Source: Proteles cristata cristata
Taxonomy: Eukaryota; Chordata; Mammalia; Carnivora; Hyaenidae
Assembly (NCBI GenBank): GCA_017311185.1
Contig: JAESUZ010005168.1
Span: 62,001-126,000, forward strand
Direction: 5' to 3'
Length of the DNA: 64,000 bases
This document shows, piece after piece, positions 55,323 to 64,000 of the stretch. Position numbers and translations under genes: made by a program. Under the pieces are notes generated by a model. The model searched no databases. It was not told where the DNA came from and saw only the letters and a list, made by a program, of their open reading frames with translations. Numbering within the stretch: the first letter of the stretch is position 1; each line of letters opens with the position of its first letter.

Positions 55323-55505
55323 ATATTTAAAAACTCATCAATCAGAATCCATCATTCCTATTTGAAACCCACCCAAGATACTGAACCCAATGACCGTGTG
55401 CTTGGAATAAATCTCCAAACTCATACAATGACCCATGGGTCACTAAACTGATTCAGCTACCTCTTCATCCTCATTTCCCGCACTCCTGGTCACTTCTTAG
55501 ACTGC
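54600..55505 (+). repeat. LINE L2 fossil, sense, interrupted by a SINE
   Basis: Plus-strand L2 pieces in order: AGCTAAAAGGCATCTCAAAAT, ATTCCTGTCTTCAAAGGTGAT, CAATTCTGTTGGCTCAACTTT, AAAATATCCATCCATTTCTTC, then after the SINE GTCACTTCTTAGACTGCTG. This corresponds to the late ORF2 and 3' region. It is diverged and without a usable frame. Confidence 0.6.
55090..55328 (+). mobile_element. CAN-SINE, third group, with (AAAT)n tail, inside L2
   Basis: Plus-strand copy: GGGGCGCCTGGCTAGCTCAG, GACACCGTGGAGCCTGCTTG, GGGATTCTCTCTCTCTCC. Its tail has expanded into a pure (AAAT)n array of about 12 units (55276-55325). Confidence 0.94.
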
Positions 55506-55519
55506 TGAATTTGTTAGCA

Positions 55520-56455
55520 CATTCAACAGATATTTACTGGAGCACGTTCTGTGTGCTCAGAGCTTTGGCACTGGGGATGGGCTGGAGAACAAAGCACAAA
55601 AGAATTCCTGCACGCTCACAGTTTCCATTTGAGAGGGAAGGTGGGCGCTAAAGTATACACCCAAAAAGTCAAGCTAGGAAGTGACAAGTGCTATGGAAAG
55701 AGCTGCATAGGGCAATGGAAGGCTGCGGAGGTGTTCTGGTAGGCTAAGGTCAAAGGTGAAACTTGGGCAAAGAGTTGAAATCGGTGAGGGAAGTACCCAA
55801 AGCAGGTGTTTGGGAGAAACGTTCTGGGAGGGACAGGATCTAGAATAAAGGTCCTAACGGAGGAGTGTGAGTGCTATGTTATGGAATCTGCAAAAAGGCC
55901 CGTGGTCCAGAGGGTTCGGTGTGACTTGCTTCGCATTTATTAAGGATCTCTCTGGCTGCCATGTTGAGAATGGACTGTCGAGGGGCGAGGAGGGGTGTGG
56001 GAAGAGCTCTGCAGGTACTGCAACACTAGGCAGTGGCTAGGGTGAGTAAGGGATGCCCCACCGTGGCCCCCCTCAGTGGAAGTACTTGAGGAAACACTCA
56101 CAGAGGGCCACGTAAATGGCCCTGGGACTGAATGCCTCTCTGAGTTTTGCAGTACCCCTGCAGACCTTCGTCAGCCTCATTCTAGCTCTTTGCCATAATC
56201 TGACGCTGCGTTGTTCATGCCGGACGTGGTGAGAAAAGATCACATTCTAAGCTTATTGAGAAAGTTAAGTCACAGTTTCTTGCCTGATCACGTGAGGTGG
56301 GGGAGGGAAGGAGAAGTATCCCAGGATGACGCCCAGGGTTTTGGCGTGAGCAAGGATGGAGGTGCCATGATTTGGGGTGCGACCCTACCAAGAAAAAACT
56401 TTGTCATCAGCACAGTACTTCATCTGAGGGTCTGGAATGAATCCCAGGACAGTCT
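55520..56455 (-). repeat. LINE L2 fossil, antisense
   Basis: Starts at the reverse-strand L2 terminus (CATTCAACAGATATTTACTGG) and continues: GTGACAAGTGCTATGGAAAG, AAACGTTCTGGGAGGGACAGG, GGATCTCTCTGGCTGCCATGT, TGAGAATGGACTGTCGAGGGG, CAGGATGACGCCCAGGGTTTT, GGCGTGAGCAAGGATGGAGGT. This is one of the better preserved L2 pieces in the window, but untranslatable. Confidence 0.75.
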
Positions 56456-56624
56456 GTAGTGACCCGAGGCCGTCAGGATTCAGTCCCGAGCACAGCCAGG
56501 AATGAGAATCCAGTGCTTTATTAACTCCTTTTTTAAAAAAAATCTAGCCTTGGATATTACCTACAATAAGCATTATTATGAACATTAGAAGAAAAGACTC
56601 CTGTTAATGCAGCTCAGTGGAATG

Positions 56625-56830
56625 GTAAGAAATCTGGCCTTCGACTCAGAAATCTGACTTCAAATCCTGTTTCGAATGCTTCAAACTATGTGATCTTAAG
56701 TAAGTTACTTGACTTCTCTGGTTCTCCTTATCTAAAAAAAGAATGATAGCTATCTTACATGGAATTATAGGAATTTTAAAAAGGTGAGATATGTATTAAT
56801 ATGCTTGGAAGATAATACAGGCTCAAAGGT
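56625..56830 (+). repeat. MIR fossil
   Basis: Plus-strand MIR: GGTAAGAAATCTGGCCTTCGA, GACTTCAAATCCTGTTTCGAA, ACTATGTGATCTTAAGTAAG, TTACTTGACTTCTCTGGTTCT, CCTTATCTAAAAAAAGAATG. Confidence 0.8.
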
Positions 56831-59654
56831 TACTTAAGTGATATTCTAATTGACTTAAAAGATTCCAAATGTTCTCACTTGTATAAAAGAGTTTCCTAAA
56901 CATACAAATCCCCAATGTAATTCATTTCAATTCTATTAAAGGAGATGCCTTTTGAGTTGATTAGAGGGTTTTTAGCTGCAAATGAAAGAACACTCAGTTA
57001 AAATAGATTTCAACAAAGAGGAAACATTATCTTATATAAGAAGAGATGCCGTTTAGGGTGATGGTATGGTTTCTTTGATACATTCTTCGGGGACCCAGTG
57101 TCTTTCTACATTTGTATTCCACTGACCCTAGGGTGCTGACTTCATCTTTGGGTTCTGCGTCTCGTGGTCCCAGGATAGCTGCTTTTTGGTTCTGCAGATC
57201 CCACTTGCAGGTAGCCTGAGGCACCCCAGGGAGAAAGACCTCTCCTGAAAAGTTCCTATCAGACTTTGTGTGTGTCTCTCGGCCAGAGTTTCATTACACA
57301 GCTGACACCAACCCTGTTGCTGGCAAAGGGGATTGCATTTGGCATTGATATCTTGGATTCAGCAACTTTCTCCCCAGAGTTGGGGAGGGGCCTATTTTCC
57401 ACAAGCGTATGACCCCTGGTGCTTTGAACAAAAATAGTATTCTGTTAGCAAGGAAGAAAGGCGGGGGAGGGGGAGGAAATGGTTGTGGTGTAGGTAACCA
57501 ACAGCGTTTTTCACACCATCCTCATCTTCTCTAAAGGGAGGAGGGAGTCAGTGGTTATTGCCAAACTCAGATCAAGAATATGGCATGATGGCGAAGACAT
57601 TGGAAATTACAGTTGTGTGGCCTTTATGCTCGGGCATTGACCATGCTTTCTTTTTTCAGTGTCATTGGTGACATGGCCAAAATACGTCATGAGCACAAGG
57701 CAACAGCAATCTTAGAGAAATCGCTTTGATGAGTCTTCTGGCTTTGTTTTTATTTGGCTGGGTTTTTTAGACCAGTCCATTTGTCATGTGGATTGGACTG
57801 AAGGGACATAAAATTAGATCTTTACCCAAGGAAGGAGAGAAATTTTAATATATAGAGAGGGAACTAAAGAGCAAGTAGACACTCAGGATACCAATCCAGT
57901 AGAAGGAGGACTTAAAAGATTAGTTTTCAGAGTAACCAGAGTGGACAAAATGCTCATCAGTCTGCGATTTTCCTGTTACCTGGTGTCATTTTCTTTACTT
58001 CTAATATTAGCCCCTTATTCCTTAGTGTCACTTCATTTTATATCTGAAGAATAGCTTGTGTTTAATTCGTTTGATGTTTTTTTTAATAGTATTTTAATCA
58101 CTGTATATGATCATGCAATGCCCCAAGCACATTGGCTGGAAAATGGTTTATAAATAAAATTATTGTTATTATTGTTATCTTTATCTCTCCTAACAATACT
58201 CATTATATTAAGATTATATCTAGGCTAGAAATAGTTCAACATATGTGATTATATGTAATCAGTCTATTTTTTCTGCTTTTTTTTTTTAACACTGCTCTTG
58301 CACTCAGCTTTGTTCTTATCGCTAAACAAAATATTGCTTATAAGTTGTAAGTAACTGCGATTTGCTTTGAACAGTAATTCTTAACAGGTTTCAACAAGAG
58401 TCTGTTCCTGGTAGGACTGGGATCCAAGGAAACTCCTCGTTCCCAATGGACATGTATTGATGCTGGGTGTAGCTGTACGTGGAGACTGAACTTCTACTTG
58501 GAGCCCAGAATCCTGAGTATTTCCAGAGGCTAAAACTATGATTGATAAAAATATCAGAAAAGCCAATATTAGCTTGATAATGGAAACGACTCATACTTGT
58601 TAGTACCGTTTGCACACGGACTAGGCTGTACTTGGCTGTGAATTCCCTACCATTGTCGGGGATCTAGTGGATTGTCTATAACGCCACTGATTTGGGATGT
58701 TGAGAAAAGAACTCGTATGTTCAATAGAAGATACTGTTCAGTGGCCTCCCAAGCAGATTCCCTTCCTCAGACTCTGCGTGCCTCAGTTTCTCTCTGTGAG
58801 TTGAGTAACAACGCTGACCGTAGGACCACCCATCCAGGGCCCTTCAAGGCCATAATGCAGTGCGCTTTCTCATCAGCACATTTTGAAATGTTACAAAGAA
58901 TATTATGATGCTTATCAGTGTTAAACAAGGAGTAATAGATGTCTGGAGGTGGCAGCTGGCTGGTTTTGGGGGAGGTTCAAGTGCAGATCAAGGTTTACGT
59001 ATCTGATTCTCTATGTGGGTCAAAGTGTCTCCCTCTTCTCTGTGTATATTAACCAGTCTATATTATATAACATTTTTATAAGTGGGAAGTTATAGTAGTT
59101 AAAGGTATTACTGTGAAGGCCACCACCTGTGCTTCTTCACCTGATGGGTGATTTTGCCAAAGCAGGTGTCTGTTGGCATCAGAACTGGCCAGATAGGAGC
59201 ATCAACCATGCAAATGCATCCTGTTAGTCAAAGACGCACAGATGCAACCAGGCAGCAGCCCACCGAGAACGGTGCAGCAGTAAGAGGTGTTATGTTGAGG
59301 GCGAAATCTGAGGCCCGAATGGGAAATCTGAGATCACTTTGCCAGACTCTGGGGAAGGACAGAGATGATGGTGACATTTGAGAGGACCATCATCAATTAA
59401 GCAAACGAAGAAACAAAACAAACAAAAAAAAGAAAAGTGTGTTTTTGGTTGTGAAGTTTCCAACCCAGCTCAAGTCCAGCTTTTCCCATGAACTCTCCCT
59501 GGGCCATGCCTTCCAACGTTGAGACCTCTGAGTTTTAGATGGTCTAGGAAACCCATGTGGTCCTGAAGTATTTATTTGATTGCTATTAAACTATTGCAGT
59601 CTTAGAAGGGAGCTAGCTGTCAAAACCTTTAAAAATTCAACAAGTAATTTTTTT
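56831..59654. other. Non-coding stretch, partly an unnamed old repeat, partly unique
   Basis: No gene. 56960-57480 resembles a mammal-wide repeat beginning with '..gctgcaaatgaaagaacact..' that I cannot name. 57590-57830 is repeat-free and looks constrained; it includes a small inverted repeat (CAGTCCA at 57773-57779, TGGACTG at 57794-57800). 58090-58190 is MIR-tail-like and AT-rich. 59398-59440 is A-rich. Confidence 0.4.
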
Positions 59655-59665
59655 TGCAGTTATTT

Positions 59666-59897
59666 ATTTTTTTATACAGTTTTTTTAAATGTTTTATTTA
59701 TTTCTAGGAGAGAGAGAGAGAGACAGTGTGAGCAAGAGAAGGTCAGAGAAAGAGGGAGTCACAGACTCTGAAACAAGCTCCAGGCTCTGAACTGGCAGTC
59801 AGCACAGAGCCCGACGCGGGGCCCAAACCCCCGAACCGCGAAATCATGACCTAAGCGAAAGTCAGACGCTTAACCGACTAAGCCACCCAGGCTCCTC
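59666..59897 (-). mobile_element. CAN-SINE, type 2
   Basis: Reverse-strand type-2 copy (ATTTCTAGGAGAGAG, GGCAGTCAGCACAGAGCCC, CCTAAGCGAAAGTCAGACGC, GACTAAGCCACCCAGGCTCC). The target duplication TGCAGTTATTT is perfect (59655-59665 and 59898-59908). Confidence 0.95.
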
Positions 59898-59986
59898 TGC
59901 AGTTATTTTTTTGTAGTCATCAAATTCTAGAAAGGATTTTATGTATCTGTCTATACGCATATATTTTTAAAATTCGTTTTGTTTTA

Positions 59987-60207
59987 GGAGCGCCTGGGTG
60001 GTTCAGTTGGTTAAGTGTCGGACTCATGGTTTCCGCTCAGGTCATGGTCTCAGGGTGTGTGAGACTGAGCTCCACCTTGGGCTCCGCGCTGATGGTGCAG
60101 AGCCTGCTTGGGATTCTTGCTCTCGCGTTGTTTCTGTCCCTTTCCCACTTGTTCTGCCTCCCTCTCTCCCTCTCTTTCTCCCTCAAAAATAAATAAATAA
60201 ACTTAAA
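59987..60207 (+). mobile_element. CAN-SINE, third group
   Basis: Plus-strand copy: GGAGCGCCTGGGTGGTTCAG, GACTCATGGTTTCCGCTCAGG, GCTGATGGTGCAGAGCCTGC, TTGGGATTCTTGCTCTCGC, tail CAAAAATAAATAAATAAAC. Confidence 0.93.
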
Positions 60208-60218
60208 AACTGCTTTAG

Positions 60219-60427
60219 GGGCCCTGGGTAACTTTGTCGGTTAAGCATCCGACATCAGCTCAGGTCATGATGAAGCGGTTCGTGGGTTTGAGCCCCGCGT
60301 CGGGCTCTGTGCTGACTGCCAGCTCAGAGCCTGGAGCCTGTTTCAGAGTCTGTGACTCCCTCTCTCTCTGACCCTCCCCTGCTCACGCTGTCTCTCTCTC
60401 TCCTAAAAATAAATAAATTAAAAAAAA
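60219..60427 (+). mobile_element. CAN-SINE, type 2
   Basis: Plus-strand copy: GGGCCCTGGGTAACTTTGTCGG head (variant), CTGACTGCCAGCTCAGAGCC, GTTTCAGAGTCTGTGACTCCC, TCTCCTAAAAATAAAT. Flanks AAAACTGCTTTA (60206) and AAAACTGTTTTA (60428) form a target duplication with one mismatch. It lies 11 bases after the previous SINE. Confidence 0.94.
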
Positions 60428-60440
60428 AAAACTGTTTTAA

Positions 60441-62086
60441 AAATGAAATTTGTTTTGTTTGTAAGTCAAAGTAAATGCCTTCTGCACCTCTTTCTGTAAT
60501 TTTTTAACCAGACCTCTACTACTCTTGTTTGAGTTTGCTCACTCCTACGAGATGCGGTCTGTTAAAGCGGACAAGCCCCTGCGTCCTAATCTCTCGTGCC
60601 TGCAGTTTTCTCTGCAAGGCCACCGTCGCCTGGGGTAGCTGGCTCTAGGCAGACTCACGGTAGACCAGATGACCACCTTCTTTTTGTGGCTCTACCTTTT
60701 TCAAGTGTATCTGGAAGAAGGCAGTTGCTGAGTTCTGCTGCTCAGTGTGTTTGAGGTCATGCCAAGTATTATCCTTGTTCTCAAGAAGAGTGTAAGTGTG
60801 CAAACAGGGGGTGGCTTAGCACCAGGCAGCACAGAGCTGCTGACACACAGGAGCTGTGAGATACCCCTTTGGCAGGGATGCAGTATGAAGCACCCACCTT
60901 CTCATCTTGGACCAGCCATGAACAAAGAGGCCACAGGATGGGTGCTGACTTAGGTAAAGGGCTTCCTCCCCCCAGTTCCATTCCCTCAAGCTGTTATTCC
61001 TCTCCTGCTTGATAGATGGGGAAGCACGGGTGATGGACAAAAAAACAAAGAAACACACACACACAAATGAACAAACAAACAAATCCCAAACCCTTCATTG
61101 GTCCAACACTGTTGCATGGCTCCTGGAACTTCTCAGATTTGGTCTGTCACCTGTCACTTAACTCCTGAATGTCAGACCAAAGGAGGAACCACAAGCCAGG
61201 TCCGCCCCCAGCCCGGCTACCTTATGTCCCAGGAGCCAGGAGAAATGAACAGCTTCATTTCTTCTGACTGAAGACTATTTGCTGTAAAATTCTTGCCTCT
61301 GACCGGGTTGAGCAGTGACAACGTCGGGGTAGAAGCGTCAAGGAAGAACGGTCAGATGCAAGTTTTTAAATGGTGCTCTCGCTTAGTGGTTAGGGCGCCC
61401 CACACATTTGTTAGGCCTGCAGAAGTTCCTTTTTTTTCAGTCCAGTGGATTTTCTCTTACGTATCTAATTTTTATTTTTGAGTTCTTTTTGAATTCAGAT
61501 TTTTCGAAGTTTCTTTTTCACTGTTGAGCAAAATTAAGCTAAAAGTTTTGTGTATCTATATTGAAAAAGACTTTCCCTTTGCCACCTAGTTCTGTGCTAC
61601 TTTCTAGAATAATTACAAATCTTTGATTTTGTAAAGAATGATGTGAGTCGATTTATCCTAAATTTGATAACTTCGTTTTCTGAATAGTTTCCTTCTCATA
61701 ATTTCTTTCCTGAAAGTTGTCCTGGAGCTATAAGCTATAACTTATTTATTTATTCGTTTGTTTATTTATTTCATTAGGTAAGTAAAGCTGAGCCAGTTTA
61801 ATCTTTCAAGGGCCTTCAAGTGGCTTTGAAGAAAGGATCCCACTTACTAACTTTGAAAATTGAAAATAATGCTAATGGACATTCCCTGGTTTGCAAAGCA
61901 AGCAAATTAATTGGTAGTTATTGAAATTATTACTTGTCATTAAACTTTTAATTTCCTTAAAATGGTTAGGTATAACATAAAAACTTGTTAATTCTAATAA
62001 TTAGCTAAGTGTACAGTTTATTAGATTTTCTTGTTAATGTTTTCTATATCATAGTTTAATTTTCTGTAAGTGTGTTCCTTTTTTAG
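60441..62086. other. Unique non-coding stretch
   Basis: No gene recognised. A CA/AAAC-rich run lies at 61040-61082 and a degenerate (TTTA)n at 61741-61773. The right part is strongly AT-rich with no clear repeat. Confidence 0.45.
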
Positions 62087-62100
62087 TTTTAATTCTACTT

Positions 62101-62312
62101 GGGCACCTAGGTGGCTCAGTCTGTTAAGCATCCAACTTTGGCTCAGGTCGTGATCTCGCAGTTCATGAGTTCAAGCCCTATGTCGGACTCTTTTCTGACA
62201 GCTCAGAGCCTGGAGCCTGCTTCAGAATCGGGATCTCCCTCTCTCTCTGCCCCTCCCCTACTTGTGCTCTGTCTCTCTTCTCTCTCTCTAAAATATAAAT
62301 AGCCATTAAAAA
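62101..62312 (+). mobile_element. CAN-SINE, felid type
   Basis: Plus-strand copy: GGGCACCTAGGTGGCTCAG head, type-1 body with substitutions, tail AAAATATAAATAGCCATT. Flanks share TTTTAATTCTA (62087-62097 and 62313-62323), a probable perfect 11-base duplication with a few extra bases before the head. Confidence 0.94.
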
Positions 62313-62654
62313 TTTTAATTCTAGCTGCGTGCTATATCTCTGTGTACTCACTACTGCAGCAAGCTCTGGGCTGGCCATGTGGTAGGCGGCCAACATGTTT
62401 GTCGGTGGGCTCATTGACAACAGTGTCCAGAGAAAGAAGTTGCGGCATATTTCGGAACATCTGCTTTCTGCCATTGGTGATTAACTGCTGGTCTTTTTAT
62501 TTGAGCAGCTCGTGAAGATCCTGATGTGACCATCCTAGACAGGATGACAGAAGATTTTTAACACTGGAACATTCCTTTGTAGAGTTTTAAAAACTTCAAG
62601 TAAATCTTTAATAGGATAAAGTAGAGACTTGAACTTTCATTCCGTTCTCTACGG

Positions 62655-62870
62655 CAGTGTCTCAACCTTGGCAAAATCACCCTTTGGGCCAGATCATTCG
62701 TGGTTGTGGAGGGCAGCCTGTGCGCTGAAGGAATTTCTCCCTGTGTTCTATTCTCCAGGTGCCAATAGCAGCTGTGACAACCAGAAATGTTTCCAGATGT
62801 TGCCAAATGTCCCCCTTGGGAAATGGGAGGCGGACCATGATCACCCTGCTTGGGAACTACCCTTCAGGAA
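62655..62870 (+). repeat. Non-autonomous DNA transposon fossil (MER class)
   Basis: CAGTGTCTCAACCTTGGCAAA, TTTGGGCCAGATCATTCGTGG, TTGTGGAGGGCAGCCTGTGCG, AGCTGTGACAACCAGAAATGT, TTCCAGATGTTGCCAAATGTC match a short mammalian DNA-transposon family. I am sure of the type, not of the family name. Confidence 0.7.
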
Positions 62871-64000
62871 CAGAGTCTACACTGGAAGCGTTGAGATGTA
62901 AAGGGCCAGCCGGAAGCCCCTAGATTCGTGCTGTCTGCATGGAATCTTTCTGGCCTTGGGGGGAAGCAATCCCAGGCTGCGTGGATCTTAATCCGACGCG
63001 ATGGGGTGGAAGTAACGGCAATGGATGAAGGTGTCGCTGTGTTCTCCCTGCTCTCCTGCCTCTGTCTTCCTGGAGGAGGAATAGTCAGGGCTCTGTGCTG
63101 AGCGTCGCCAAGACTTGCCTGGTGTAAAAGCTGTTTTCCCAGAGCTGGGCTCGCTGCCTGAACTCTGGCTTCCACGGATCAGGCTGCTTTGTCCAGAGCT
63201 CACACTTGGTGTCCCTTCTATGACACTTCTATGGGAAAGCATCATTTTTCCTCCTGGGGACCCTTCAAGAAGAAGCAACAGATGCAGCTTCAAAGCAACA
63301 TTCAGAAGTTCTCTTCTCTCTGCCTGGCAAAGTCTACTTTCCTTTTTCCCTCTGGTCCCCAAGTCCTAGAGTGGCAGGTGACCGTTTAACCTGGGGGAAG
63401 ATGACACCTCTCATCAGTGGGACACTGGACCAGACCACGTTGCTGAGCCCCTGCCGTGGGGGTAGAGGCGGAAGTGTTAAGGGTGCAGCTGAAATTCTGA
63501 AGAGCTGCCGATCAGAGGCACATTCGCCGAAACTTCCCACTGACCCAGATACTCTGCTATCTTGAAAGCTTTATCTTCTAAGACAATGTTGACTAACAGC
63601 TTTTCTTTTATTCTGCCTCCTGTTTTAAAAGAATAACAAATAAGCTTAATTCTTCACCAAATCTTCAGCAAATGTCTGTTAATCCAACGCAATGGTAGTT
63701 ATTTTAAGAAGGCTGGCAGAGGACTGTGGCGGTTTTCTATTTTTTGGTCTGGGTTTTTTTTTGCTGTTGTTGTTGTTGTTTTCCTCATACAGAAGCACTC
63801 AATCACATTTAACCTTGGCTTGCACCCAGCCACATTGACTTTGTTTGCACAGAACTGATAGAACTGCCTTCAGCTCTTCTATTCTCTTTTCTGTCTTCCT
63901 ACTAAGCCTTACAGTTTAAATAACAGATTAAAACACTCCCCGCACACACAGAGGAGATTCATAGATACCACGGATCTTTGCTCCCTATAACTTCGAGGAC
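62871..64000. other. Unique non-coding stretch
   Basis: No gene recognised. Overlapping frames of 60-124 codons on both strands at 62860-63570 have no familiar motif. A (TTG)n run lies at 63764-63780. Confidence 0.45.

Overview
This window is mammalian nuclear DNA, almost certainly from a cat-family (felid) carnivore. The main evidence is 37 copies of a tRNA-Lys-derived carnivore SINE (CAN-SINE). Most carry the felid-type body: head GGGGCGCCTGGGTGGCTCAG, then ..GTCGGGCTCTGTGCTGACAG.., a CT-rich stretch and an AAATAAAT tail. They sit among mammal-wide fossils (MIR, LINE L2, old LINE L1, MaLR LTRs). Species and chromosome cannot be read from the sequence alone.

I find no protein-coding gene, structural RNA gene, CRISPR array or intact mobile element that I can defend. 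The longer open frames are explained by SINE bodies, simple repeats, L2 remnants or GC-rich sequence. The window reads as intergenic or deep intronic DNA.

Layout. 1-9.4 kb: scattered SINEs, one MIR, three short tandem duplications and long unique stretches. 9.4-16.1 kb: repeat-dense, with a tandem SINE pair, L2, an L1 3' UTR fragment, a ~330-bp polypyrimidine tract, two MaLR LTRs, a SINE pair sharing one target, a hAT-type fossil and an L1 3' end. 16.1-25.1 kb: mostly unique DNA with a few SINEs and MIRs, a (TTCC)n array and AT-rich tracts. 25.1-27.8 kb: an unusually long antisense L2 copy with reverse-transcriptase remnants, interrupted by a SINE. 27.8-30.2 kb: three SINEs, one young. 30.2-35.9 kb: no SINE; it holds a TAATTA-rich block and a GC- and CpG-rich block at 34.5-35.65 kb that I cannot identify. 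35.9-38.0 kb: SINEs and a plus-strand L2. 37.2-44.8 kb: no SINE. 44.8-53.3 kb: the densest SINE cluster, partly nested. 54.6-56.5 kb: two L2 copies in opposite orientation. 56.5-64 kb: unique DNA, three close SINEs near 60 kb, one SINE at 62.1 kb and a DNA-transposon fossil.

No operon or pathway is present. What can be read here is insertion history: successive SINE groups, target-site duplications (TSDs) that date insertions relative to one another, and microsatellites, some grown from SINE tails. No new biological system is claimed. The items most worth a second look are the GC-rich block, the SINE pair sharing one target, the young SINEs with perfect duplications, the long L2 copy and several repeat-free AT-rich blocks that look like conserved non-coding DNA.
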